Below, piece by piece: positions 1 through 9,281 of a stretch of DNA of 64,000 nucleotides; position 1 is the first letter of the stretch; each line of letters begins with the position of its first letter. The stretch is from Myxococcales bacterium (GTDB lineage: Bacteria; Myxococcota_A; Polyangia; Polyangiales; Polyangiaceae). Under the pieces are notes generated by a model. It was not told the DNA's origin. It was given only the letters and a program-made list of their open reading frames with translations, and did no database searches. The stretch covers positions 1 through 64,000 of the forward strand of contig JAHFDZ010000001.1 in assembly GCA_023248745.1 (NCBI GenBank), given 5' to 3'. Made by a program: the position numbers and the translations under genes.

Positions 1-56
1 CAGCAACGGCCGGCGTCTTCGGATCTGACGGTTCCTGCATGGTGTCGGTTATCGGC

Positions 57-140
57 GGAAGAGAAGGGATTCGAACCCCCGGTAGCTTTCACTACGGCGG
101 TTTTCAAAACCGCTGCCTTAGACCACTCGGCCACTCTTCC
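57..140 (-). tRNA. tRNA-Ser (anticodon TGA)
   Basis: Reverse complement GGAAGAG...CTCTTCC acceptor stem; anticodon arm GCGGT-TTTGAAA-ACCGC; T-loop TTCGAAT; long variable arm. Confidence 0.93.
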
Positions 141-239
141 GCCGACCAGTTTAGCCAAATTGACGCGAGGTGGCACGCAACAAATGGGCATTGCCTTGCA
201 TCCAGGCGTCATCTTCGTTTCTATCGCGAGCGATCACCC

Positions 240-713
240 GTGAAGTCGTCCTCGCGCCTCGCCTCTTTGATCGTTGTCGCGATTGCTCTCAACGTAACGC
301 TTTTGGTGATGCCGCCCAGCACGGCGATGCTCGACGCACGCCTCTTCTATGGGGCTGACGCGGCAGTGTCGTTTCTGACGACCCTCGGTGCGCATGGGCG
401 AACGATGTACTTCATTCACGAGTGCATCGATCTCGTCTTCATTACGACTTACACGTTGCTGCTTCGCGCACTTACGGAGCGGTGGGAGATGCGAAGTGGA
501 GCGCTTGCCTTTTTGATCTTCGCTCCGGCCACCTCGGATTTGCTCGAGACGGTTGGCATCCTTGTGGTGCTCGGAATTCACCCGACGGCGCCACGACTGT
601 TGGCCGGTGCCCTCGGCTACTTCACGCTCTTCAAATGGATCAGCGGCATCGCCGTGGTCGTCGCAATGCTTGGACGCAAGTTTGCTAGACGTGAGCCGCT
701 ACCAAAACGTTAA
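240..713 (+). CDS. small multi-pass membrane protein of unknown function
   Basis: ORF 39..713 trimmed to a GTG start after the tRNA; hydrophobic segments. Confidence 0.6.
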   Translation: MKSSSRLASLIVVAIALNVTLLVMPPSTAMLDARLFYGADAAVSFLTTLGAHGRTMYFIHECIDLVFITTYTLLLRALTERWEMRSGALAFLIFAPATSDLLETVGILVVLGIHPTAPRLLAGALGYFTLFKWISGIAVVVAMLGRKFARREPLPKR

Positions 714-715
714 AG

Positions 716-2203
716 TCACGACGTCTTCCGTCGCGCAAGCCGCACGAGCAAACCTTCCGGCATCATCGTAAACGAAGATTTCTCTTGCACGGCTTCCGGA
801 TCACACGCTGCAGTCACCCTAAAGTTGCGCGCGAGCATCGACATGGCACTGTGCATTTCCAAAAGCGCAAGGTTGCGTCCTGGACACAACCTTGGCCCGG
901 CGCCGAAAGCCATTGACACTTTCGGTTGGTGCACAGGGCAACGCGTCGCTGCTGAATCGCTGTCACGCATCCATCGCTCTGGCATAAAACGCGCCGGCTC
1001 GCTGAACGCGTCGGCTTGCATGGCCGCATGTCGCGTCAGAACCACTATGGTGGTACTCGAAGGAACCAACACGTCACCGATGACCACGTCTTCGAGCGGC
1101 TGCAAAAGTAAAAATGGCGCAACCGACTTTAGCCGCAAGCACTCCTGAGCAATGCCCTCGAGATACTTGAGCTGCTCGGTGTCTTCGCAAGATCGCAAGC
1201 CCAACGCAGGTGCAAGGACGTTGTCAACTTCGTGAATCAACTTCTCCTGCGCACCTTCGTACATGACGAGTGAATGCACCATCCACGAGAGAGTGTGCGC
1301 CGTTGTGTCTTCGCCCGCTGCGAGCAAGGTGATCACGTTGCCAAAAAGCTCCGCCTCGGTGAGTCTCAAATCCTCAGCGTCGCTCATCTCGGCGGCAATC
1401 ATGGCTTCGAGCAACGACTCGGGCGCTTGGCGCCTCGCCGAATCCGATCGCAGACGCTCGCGCGCCGCTGCAATGATGGGCATCAGCGCGGCAATCAAGT
1501 TGTCCCTCGCGCGCTCTGCAACGCGATCGATTGGGAGTTTTATGTACCTCCAATACGGGAAAGCCGCTGTGACGCGGCGGTTGAGCGCCGGAAACAGCAC
1601 CCGCAAATCGCGTTGAAGCGTGTCCGCGTGACCGTCAATTGTGTTGACATCATGACCGAACGCCAGGAGCACTGTGACGTCGGTCGCAAAGCGCTCAAAC
1701 TCAAGCTGAATGTCAACAACCGCTTGCTCATCGGCGAGACGCAGCCATCGCTGTCTCAGGCGCTCGGCAATCATCTGAAGCTTCGGGAAAAATCGCTTCA
1801 GTTGAGTCGGAACGAACGGCGGCATCATCAACTTTCGATTCCGCTTCCACTGCTCTCCTTCGAAAGCGAAGACCCCTTCAACACCCAGCTCTCCCATGAT
1901 GTCGCTCAATACCTTCGCGCGACGAAACAAATGAGGCCGTTGCTGAAGCACACTCCGAATGATCGCTGCGTCACCGAAGACGGCGAACTGCCGACCCGGC
2001 ATACGAACGCGGTAGGGCTCTCCAATCGATACGAACCACCGCTCAAGATTCTGGTGAAACCGCGAGGGGTTGATCGAGAGTGCCGCGCCAAGAAGGGGCA
2101 GTGAGCGTGGTTCAGGAAGTTGACGAATCGTTCGAAGCCGCGACGCATCTACATGCGACGCGAAAGCAACGCGCGCCTCTCTGCCATCGTCTACGGAGTT
2201 CAT
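716..2203 (-). CDS. cytochrome P450
   Basis: Heme-ligand motif FGAGPRLCPGRNLA, I-helix AAGEDTTAHT, ExxR-like ECLRLKS; start trimmed to MNSVDDG. Confidence 0.92.
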   Translation of the reverse strand: MNSVDDGREARVAFASHVDASRLRTIRQLPEPRSLPLLGAALSINPSRFHQNLERWFVSIGEPYRVRMPGRQFAVFGDAAIIRSVLQQRPHLFRRAKVLSDIMGELGVEGVFAFEGEQWKRNRKLMMPPFVPTQLKRFFPKLQMIAERLRQRWLRLADEQAVVDIQLEFERFATDVTVLLAFGHDVNTIDGHADTLQRDLRVLFPALNRRVTAAFPYWRYIKLPIDRVAERARDNLIAALMPIIAAARERLRSDSARRQAPESLLEAMIAAEMSDAEDLRLTEAELFGNVITLLAAGEDTTAHTLSWMVHSLVMYEGAQEKLIHEVDNVLAPALGLRSCEDTEQLKYLEGIAQECLRLKSVAPFLLLQPLEDVVIGDVLVPSSTTIVVLTRHAAMQADAFSEPARFMPERWMRDSDSAATRCPVHQPKVSMAFGAGPRLCPGRNLALLEMHSAMSMLARNFRVTAACDPEAVQEKSSFTMMPEGLLVRLARRKTS

Positions 2204-2300
2204 TGCACTCACACCAACCGGAGAACGGAGAAGAAGCAATGTCAAATCGCGCCGAAGACGCCACAAAAATAGCGTTCGTCTTCGTTCCTCGCGATACCCT

Positions 2301-3758
2301 ATGGCAGTGACGTCCCCGCGAATTTTGGTTGTCGAAGATGAGCCAAGCCTGCGCGACATGCTTGCGATTTTTTTTCGTCGCGAGGGCCTTGATGTGCAAC
2401 TGCAAGGCAGCTTCGGACACGGACACGACGCAATTTGCAATGCACCTGAGCCATTCTCGTTGGTGATCACCGACCTCATGATGCCCGACGGCTCTGGCCT
2501 CGATATTGTGACGGCAGCCCGTAACCGAAGCCCTAAGACCGAAGTGATCGTCATGACCGCTCACTCGACCGTTGAAACGGCCATCGACGCGATGAGGCGA
2601 GGCGCATACGATTACATCGGCAAGCCTTTCTCAACGTCAGAACTCAGAGAACTCGTCCGAAAGGCGCTCGAGAAACATAACCTCAGCGAGGAAAATTCGC
2701 GCCTTCGCGCGCAGGTCGAGCGCGAACGACCGAGTCAACTCTACGGTCAATCAAACACGATGCGCGACATCTTCGCGCTGATCGATCGCATCGCCAACAC
2801 ACGTAGCACGGTGCTCATTACTGGCGAGAGCGGGACCGGCAAAGAGCGCATCGCGCGCGCGCTTCACGATCGCAGCGAGCGACGCACGAAGCCATTCTTG
2901 GTTGTCAATTGCGGCGCCATTCCCGAAGCGCTCATGGAGAGCGAGCTGTTCGGTCACGACAAAGGCGCATTCACAGGGGCAACATCTCGAACGCTCGGCA
3001 TCTTTCGCGAAGCCGATGGAGGCACCGTCTTGCTCGACGAAGTTGGCGAACTCCCAACGCCGCTGCAGGTCAAGCTCTTGCGCGTTCTTCAAGAACGCAA
3101 GGTACGAGGCGTCGGCCAAACCACCGAGGTGCCTGTCGACGTTCGCGTGATTGCAGCCACAAACGTCAACGTCGAAGACGAGGTCAAGCAAGGCAAATTC
3201 CGTCAAGACCTCTATTACCGTCTCAACGTGATTCGCATCGTCGTGCCTCCGCTTCGCGATCGCCGAGACGACATCCCCTACTTGGCTGACTATTTCCTAC
3301 AGCGATGCAGCGCCGAACATGGCAAGAGCATTCGCGCTCTTTCGCCAGACGCAATTCGTAGCCTCAACCGTTACAACTTCCCTGGCAATGTGCGAGAGCT
3401 CGAGAATATTATCGAACGCGCGATCATGCTCGCGCAGGGCGCGGTGGTTGGCTTGGGCGACTTACCGGTCGAGGTTGCGGGCACGAGTTCGTTCCCCTCT
3501 CCTTCGCTCGTTCAATTGCCCGACGCAGGTTGCAACCTCGACGAAGTCATGAGCGAGGTCGAACGCAGGCTCGTGCTCGAAGCGCTTGAGCGCAGCGGTG
3601 GCGTGCGCACATCTGCTGCCAAATTGCTCGGTGTGAGCTTACGTAGTCTTCGTTACCGGATGCAAAAGCTGGCGCTTGAAGCGGCAGACGATGGCGAGGA
3701 CGTTCCACCGTCGAGCGCTACCGAACAAAATTTGTCAGGTCTCAAACCCGACGAGTGA
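2301..3758 (+). CDS. pilR: sigma-54-dependent response regulator, NtrC/PilR type
   Basis: Receiver domain (VVEDEPSLRDM, ITDLMMPDGSG), AAA+ GESGTGKE, GAFTGA loop, C-terminal HTH; immediately upstream of pilin genes. Confidence 0.8.
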   Translation: MAVTSPRILVVEDEPSLRDMLAIFFRREGLDVQLQGSFGHGHDAICNAPEPFSLVITDLMMPDGSGLDIVTAARNRSPKTEVIVMTAHSTVETAIDAMRRGAYDYIGKPFSTSELRELVRKALEKHNLSEENSRLRAQVERERPSQLYGQSNTMRDIFALIDRIANTRSTVLITGESGTGKERIARALHDRSERRTKPFLVVNCGAIPEALMESELFGHDKGAFTGATSRTLGIFREADGGTVLLDEVGELPTPLQVKLLRVLQERKVRGVGQTTEVPVDVRVIAATNVNVEDEVKQGKFRQDLYYRLNVIRIVVPPLRDRRDDIPYLADYFLQRCSAEHGKSIRALSPDAIRSLNRYNFPGNVRELENIIERAIMLAQGAVVGLGDLPVEVAGTSSFPSPSLVQLPDAGCNLDEVMSEVERRLVLEALERSGGVRTSAAKLLGVSLRSLRYRMQKLALEAADDGEDVPPSSATEQNLSGLKPDE

Positions 3759-4438
3759 CGAAAATTGTCCATTGGCTGCCCGTAGTCCGCAGCATGGTTG
3801 CCCTTCTTGTGGAGAAAGGTCGACAATCGATGGGTATGCACGATCGCGACGCCAATGGCACGGCAACTGCTTTAGTAGGCAACGTGACGCGACAACCCGC
3901 AAGAGAGCGTTCACGTGGATTCACGCTGGTCGAATTGATGACCGTCGTGACGATCGTGGGAATTCTCTCGTTGATCGCCGTAGTCGCTTATCGAAGAGTG
4001 ACGGCGTCGGCTCGCATGAGCGAGGCGACCGGCATGATTCACAACACCCGCGCCGCACAGGAGCGCTATCACGCCGAAACTCAAACCTACGCCGACATTT
4101 CGGCCGACCTCGCAAGCACCTATCCCGCGACGGCGCCAGGCGCCTTTCGTACCGGATGGGGAGCTGCGTGCTCAAACTGCAAAGCTGGGATGGACTGGTC
4201 AGTGCTCTCGGTTCGCCCCGATGGCCCTGTTCTATTCGGCTACTCGACCATCTCAGGACAAGCCGGTTCAACACCGCCTTCATTTACCGTGACCGGTAGC
4301 ACCATCACATTCCCCGCTTCTGCGACCGATTGGTACTTGGTCGGCGCGCGAGGTGACTACGACGGAAATGGCGTGGCTTGCCAGTTGTACGGCACCTCGT
4401 ACGGTAGCCAGCTTTTCATCGACCGAGAGGGCGAGTGA
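3755..4438 (+). CDS. type IV pilin / pseudopilin-like protein (the start may be internal, about 3830)
   Basis: Prepilin cleavage motif RG-FTLVELMTVVTIVGILSLIAVVAY. Confidence 0.8.
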   Translation: MTKIVHWLPVVRSMVALLVEKGRQSMGMHDRDANGTATALVGNVTRQPARERSRGFTLVELMTVVTIVGILSLIAVVAYRRVTASARMSEATGMIHNTRAAQERYHAETQTYADISADLASTYPATAPGAFRTGWGAACSNCKAGMDWSVLSVRPDGPVLFGYSTISGQAGSTPPSFTVTGSTITFPASATDWYLVGARGDYDGNGVACQLYGTSYGSQLFIDREGE

Positions 4439-4585
4439 GCAGAGTTTCAACAATTAGAGATTATCTGCGTTTCGAAATGTGACGCATTGTCGATATGGGA
4501 TGCGAAGCGTCTAGAACGCCGTGTTCGCAGGTTAGACAGGTTTAGAAGTAAGAAAGTTACTTGAAAGTCAAGAGGAGAGACCGTC

Positions 4586-5176
4586 ATGCGCATGATCATT
4601 CGTAATAAAAACAAGGGCTTTACGCTCATCGAGCTCATGATCGTTGTAGCGATCGTCGGCGTCCTCGCCGTCCTCGCCGTCGTCGGCGTCACGAAGTACC
4701 TTGCAAGTGCGAAGACCGCAGAGGCTCGCAACTCGCTCGGCGCCATCGGTAAGGCCGCTGCTCAGTCTCTTGAGCGCGAAGCTTCATCGAACATTGTTCT
4801 CGCCGGTGGCACGACCGCTGCCATCAACCGACGCCTTTGCCTTTCGGCAACGGCTCCCGTTCCAGCGAACGTCACCGACATCGCCGATAAGAAGTACCAA
4901 GCGAACAGTTCGCCAACGACCGACTATAACAAGGACGGCGCCGCCGATCACACCGGCTTCGCGTGCCTCAAGTTCTCGCTGAAGGATCCACAGCGTTACC
5001 AATACAACTACACGTCGGATGCAACCGCCGGAGCGACCGGCTCGGTCATCACGGCAACCGCGATTGGCGATCTCAACGGCAACGCAACGTACTCGACGTT
5101 CCGCTACTTCGGATCGGTTCAGAACGGTACCCTCGCTCTCTCTCCTTCGTACGAAGAGACGAACCCAGACGAGTGA
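4586..5176 (+). CDS. pilA: type IV pilin (PilA-like)
   Basis: KG-FTLIELMIVVAIVGVLAVLAVVGV prepilin N-terminus; SD aggaga upstream. Confidence 0.88.
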   Translation: MRMIIRNKNKGFTLIELMIVVAIVGVLAVLAVVGVTKYLASAKTAEARNSLGAIGKAAAQSLEREASSNIVLAGGTTAAINRRLCLSATAPVPANVTDIADKKYQANSSPTTDYNKDGAADHTGFACLKFSLKDPQRYQYNYTSDATAGATGSVITATAIGDLNGNATYSTFRYFGSVQNGTLALSPSYEETNPDE

Positions 5177-5192
5177 GCGTCCGACGAATCGA

Positions 5193-6959
5193 GTGAACCA
5201 CTCACCCGTCGTTGCATCTCTATCGGCCCGCGATCGAAAGATTGCGGGTGTTTTTTTTGGCGTCGCTCTTCTCACATACCTAGCGACAAGCGCACACCAC
5301 GTGCTTGGTGGAGACTCGGGAGAGTTTGCGACGCTTGCTGCAACTGGAGGTGTCGCGCATCCGCCGGGATATCCGCTCTATGTGCTCTTGCTCCGCGCGC
5401 TGCGGTGGATTCCAGCGTCTGAGCCCGCACACCGAGCCTCGTTGATCAGCGCGATTACAGGCGCCACAAATTGCGCGCTCCTCTATCGCGCGTCACGAAT
5501 ATGGGGCGCTTCGCAAATAGCAGGCGCAATTGCAACCGTTGCGTTTACATTTTCGCCGCTTGGCTGGAAGCTCTCGACGTGCCCAGAGGTGTTTGCGCTC
5601 AACGCGATGCTCGCGCTCATTCTTGTAAATCTCGTTGCCCAAGTACCTGAAGATCCGCGAGCCGCCCTTCATCACGGCGCAGCGCTTGCGTTCGTTGCTG
5701 GCCTTGGCCTCTCGAACCACCACTCGATCGTGCTCATTGCGCCCATCGGCATTTGCGCATGGATCCAAGCAACGCGAGCGTCAAAGCGACCTCTCGTTAC
5801 TCTTCTGGCTTCGCTGGTTGCGCTGACCGTTGGATTGCTGCCCTATGCGTACCTTGTCTACGCGGCGAGAACTTCGGACCCAGCTGCAACATGGCTTTGG
5901 GGGGAAACCAAAACGCTCGGCGGCCTACTCGCGCACTTTCTTCGGCGCGAATATGGCACGACGCAGCTCGGCATTTCGAACGCCAAGCCTGAAATCGTTG
6001 CTCAATTAGTTACATTTTCAAAAGCTACCTTTATTTCTCTGAGAGGGCTTCCGGTTCTCGCGCTCGTTGGCTTCACGATCGCTTGGAAGCGAGGCCCCAG
6101 GACCTTCTCGTGGCGTTGGTTCATGCTCTTGACGAGTGTTCTCTTGAGCGGGCCTCTCTTCCTCATGCGCTTCAACATTCCGCCACGTGGCATCGGCGAG
6201 GGCATCGCAGAGCGCTTCTATCTGCTTCCCTGGACGTTGTTACTCGTCGCGTGCGCGCATGCGCTTGATGGCCTTGCGATCGAACGACTGCGCCGCGTTC
6301 GATGGTTCATTCCAATCACGCTGGCGATCGCGTTTGGCGTATTGAGCTTCGATTCGGTCCGCGAACATCACCGACCGACAGTCGCTCTCTATGTGCAAAA
6401 TACATTGAATTTTGTAGAGCCCAATACGATTCTCGTTGGCGGCGGTGATCACCGCTTTGGTGGGTTCCTCTATGCCCGCCTTGCACTCGGACAACGAAAG
6501 GACGTTGCGTTCGTCCACGGAACGTTGATGCTCAGCAACTGGTATCCACCTCAAGCCGAAGCACTGGTCGGCCGTACGCTCACTCGCGCCGAGAATCACT
6601 CGCTAAGCGGAGGGCGGCTGATGGGCGAACTGATCTCGACAGGCAGGCCGGTCTATCTCACGGACTGGTTTGTCGACGACTTTCGAAAAACCTTGCCGAC
6701 GTATCCCGTCGGACCGCTCATGCGCGTCGAGCAGTCGCATCGATCCATTCCGCTACCTAGCCAACTTTATGGCGTCAATGACGACATCTATTCACACTTC
6801 CAACTCGAGCCGACGCCACCAAGCAATGCCGATTCGTGGGAAGGCGATATCTTCCGCTCGTACGCGCGGCCATGGAAAACGCTCGCCGATGCGTTCCAAT
6901 CGTCCGACCCCGTGCGAGCAGAAACATGTCGACGAAGGGCTGCCGCGTTCTCCCCTTAG
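5193..6959 (+). CDS. DUF2723-like membrane protein, putative GT-C protein O-glycosyltransferase
   Basis: GGDSGEFATLAATGGVAHPPGYPLY N-terminal signature; multiple TM segments; GTG start inferred. Confidence 0.72.
   Translation: MNHSPVVASLSARDRKIAGVFFGVALLTYLATSAHHVLGGDSGEFATLAATGGVAHPPGYPLYVLLLRALRWIPASEPAHRASLISAITGATNCALLYRASRIWGASQIAGAIATVAFTFSPLGWKLSTCPEVFALNAMLALILVNLVAQVPEDPRAALHHGAALAFVAGLGLSNHHSIVLIAPIGICAWIQATRASKRPLVTLLASLVALTVGLLPYAYLVYAARTSDPAATWLWGETKTLGGLLAHFLRREYGTTQLGISNAKPEIVAQLVTFSKATFISLRGLPVLALVGFTIAWKRGPRTFSWRWFMLLTSVLLSGPLFLMRFNIPPRGIGEGIAERFYLLPWTLLLVACAHALDGLAIERLRRVRWFIPITLAIAFGVLSFDSVREHHRPTVALYVQNTLNFVEPNTILVGGGDHRFGGFLYARLALGQRKDVAFVHGTLMLSNWYPPQAEALVGRTLTRAENHSLSGGRLMGELISTGRPVYLTDWFVDDFRKTLPTYPVGPLMRVEQSHRSIPLPSQLYGVNDDIYSHFQLEPTPPSNADSWEGDIFRSYARPWKTLADAFQSSDPVRAETCRRRAAAFSP
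5227..5258 (+). terminator. rho-independent terminator within the 5' coding region of the downstream gene
   Basis: cccgcgatc-GAAA-gattgcggg 9-bp stem (one G-U), GAAA loop, then tgTTTTTTTT. Confidence 0.8.
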
Positions 6960-6977
6960 GCGAGTTGCAAGTGTGCG

Positions 6978-8537
6978 ATGATCGCGCGCATGTCCCCTCC
7001 GATCGGCGCAACGTCACCATGGTGGCGAACGCATGCGTCCGCGATTGTTGTGACCCTCGTACTCGCAGCGAGTTACGCCTACTTTGGTCAAGGGGCTGGA
7101 CCGAATCAGAATTCGCGATTCGACCTCGTGCGCGCCATCGTTGAAGAACACAGTTTTTCGATCGACTCATTCGCGGCCAACACGATCGATAAGTCGCAAA
7201 TGGGCAACCACTTCTATTGCGACAAGGCACCTGGCTTATCGCTCGCCGCGGTACCGGCCTACGCAATCTACCGGCTCGTTGCTGGTGCTCCCACGAGCCC
7301 GACTTCGTTCGTCAATGCTCTTTACTGGATCACTTGGCTCACCGTAGGCCTTGCGACCGCTGCGACGGGCGGCCTGCTCACCACGCTTGGATCGCGCCTT
7401 GGTGCATCGAGAGGTTCCTCGATCGTCGCGGCACTTTTGTGGGGCCTTGGCACACCGGCATTTGCATACGCCACGCTCTTTGTCGCGCATCAATGGGTCG
7501 CATTTCTCCTCGTTGTTTCGTTCACCTTGTTGACTTCGCCTGAGCCAAAGCGCCGTTCCATCCTCTTCCTCTCGGCCGGTTTTGCAGCAGGGTTTGCGAC
7601 GATTAGCGAATTTCCGATCGCCATCGCAGCGACGCTTCTTGGCCTCTATGCGGCTCGCAAACATGGCTTGCGTGCGATGCTGCTTTTTGGTGGCGGCGGC
7701 GCAGCACCCATCAGCCTTCTCGGCCTCTACAACGCAAGATGCTTTGGCTCACCCTTTACGCTGGGGTACAGCAAGCTGGCCGCACCCGAATTTCAAAAAG
7801 TGATCAGCCGCGGTTTCTTTGGCATTGCGCTGCCGACAAAGGCCGCACTCTACGGCGTACTTTTCTCAGAGTTCCGTGGGCTCTTGCCGCTATCGCCCTT
7901 CCTAGTCCTCGCGCCGATCGGTTTCTATTTCGCCTGGAGGGAGCGCAATCGACGCCTCGAACTTGGGCTGATCGCAATCCTCGCGCTCACGCTCTACTTG
8001 CTCGTCAGTAGCTACCTTCGCTGGGACGGCGGCGCGTCGATGGGGCCTCGCTACTTTTTGCCGGCTCTTCCATTTGTAGCCCTAATGGTGACAATTTGCT
8101 TCGACCGCGTGATCGCCTTCCGTCCTCCTTGGCATCTCGTGGGAACGGTTTCCGTTGCGATGTTGTGCGTTGCATCGGTATTCATCTGCACGGCGGCTGT
8201 CGCCGTGATGCCAGAATTTCCAGATTGGTTCGCGCCATTGCGGCTCGACGATCAGCCGATTCCTCGACCCGAAGCGCCGCTTCGCGACTTCGTGCTGCCA
8301 TGGTTCTTTATGGGTCGACTCAGCGCAAAGGCATCGTCGCCGACCGGCGGATTGGGACTTGATCACTACGAGCCAGGTCACACGTGGGATGCGTGGAATT
8401 TGGGCGAACGAATGGGCCTGACAGGTCTATCGACTTTGGCACCCCTCATTCTCCTTTGGTGCGCTGGCGCCCTGGCTCTTGGGTGGACACTGCGCAACCA
8501 AGAGCCGAAGGCCGTTCGTCAATCTGCTGAATCATAA
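6978..8537 (+). CDS. multi-pass membrane protein, putative GT-C-type glycosyltransferase
   Basis: Many TM helices; lumenal-loop-like CDKAPGLSLAAVPAYAIYR; tandem with the DUF2723-like gene. Confidence 0.6.
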   Translation: MIARMSPPIGATSPWWRTHASAIVVTLVLAASYAYFGQGAGPNQNSRFDLVRAIVEEHSFSIDSFAANTIDKSQMGNHFYCDKAPGLSLAAVPAYAIYRLVAGAPTSPTSFVNALYWITWLTVGLATAATGGLLTTLGSRLGASRGSSIVAALLWGLGTPAFAYATLFVAHQWVAFLLVVSFTLLTSPEPKRRSILFLSAGFAAGFATISEFPIAIAATLLGLYAARKHGLRAMLLFGGGGAAPISLLGLYNARCFGSPFTLGYSKLAAPEFQKVISRGFFGIALPTKAALYGVLFSEFRGLLPLSPFLVLAPIGFYFAWRERNRRLELGLIAILALTLYLLVSSYLRWDGGASMGPRYFLPALPFVALMVTICFDRVIAFRPPWHLVGTVSVAMLCVASVFICTAAVAVMPEFPDWFAPLRLDDQPIPRPEAPLRDFVLPWFFMGRLSAKASSPTGGLGLDHYEPGHTWDAWNLGERMGLTGLSTLAPLILLWCAGALALGWTLRNQEPKAVRQSAES

Positions 8538-8551
8538 ACCATATTGACTAT

Positions 8552-9178
8552 TTATTTGCCCTTACCGGTAGTGATTTGCCAGGAACGGCGATTGCTCACT
8601 TGATTCCACCAACGAGAGACGTTTGCCGGTCCCGTGATGAGCTCACCGTGGCCTGATGGGAAAAGGTACTCGACGTAAGGCATAAACGAGACATCGGCGA
8701 GGGTGAACGTCTGGCCTGCAATGTACTCGGTCTTACCCAGCTGCTTGTCCATCACTTCGAGCGCATGCGTGAGCGGCGGCAGTGCGCGATCGACCCTTGC
8801 CAGGTCGGGCTGCGCGCCTCGCATCGGTGCGAAGAACTTCTCATAGATGATGCCCATTGCGTGAGGCGTGAAGTTCGACGTCTCAACGCTGATCCACTGT
8901 TCCATCAGCGCGCGGTCTTTCAGCGTCGATGGAGTGAGGCGCGTGCCATCAAGCTTCTCGTCGAGGTAACGAATAATCGCGCGCGACTCATAGAGCCAGA
9001 ACCCATCATCTTCGATCGCGGGGATCTGACCGAATGGTTGGCGCGCAAGGTGTTCGGCTTGCTTGTGTTCACCCTTGCCAAGTTCGACTTGAACGAGTTC
9101 GAACGGCGCGTTGCGCTCTGCGAGAATGGTGAGAATCTTGCGCGTACACGTGCTGCCTGGATGACCATAAAGTTTCAT
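8552..9178 (-). CDS. glutathione S-transferase
   Basis: MKLYGHPGSTCTRKILTILAERNAPFELV thioredoxin-like N-terminus; ESRAIIRYLDEK. Confidence 0.9.
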   Translation of the reverse strand: MKLYGHPGSTCTRKILTILAERNAPFELVQVELGKGEHKQAEHLARQPFGQIPAIEDDGFWLYESRAIIRYLDEKLDGTRLTPSTLKDRALMEQWISVETSNFTPHAMGIIYEKFFAPMRGAQPDLARVDRALPPLTHALEVMDKQLGKTEYIAGQTFTLADVSFMPYVEYLFPSGHGELITGPANVSRWWNQVSNRRSWQITTGKGK

Positions 9179-9241
9179 GACGAACTCCTCTTCGATAGAA
9201 GGTCATGTTGTATCGGCACCCGCAAGGTAAGGATACCCTCC

Positions 9242-9268
9242 CGGATCGCAACTCAGTGTTGCGATCCG
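9242..9268. repeat. perfect 11-bp inverted repeat between the lipoprotein and GST genes
   Basis: cggatcgcaac-tcagt-gttgcgatccg. Confidence 0.8.
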
Positions 9269-9281
9269 CGGCGCTTTGGGC

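Noticed and set aside
57-140. tRNA-Ser as an integration site
   Set aside because: No integrase, att-like duplication or mobile gene seen nearby
716-2203. P450 as part of a biosynthetic gene cluster
   Set aside because: No redox partners, PKS/NRPS or tailoring genes adjacent
4439-4585. Sigma-54 promoter (-24/-12) upstream of pilA
   Set aside because: Plausible given the PilR-like regulator, but no convincing TGGCAC-N5-TTGC match was found by eye
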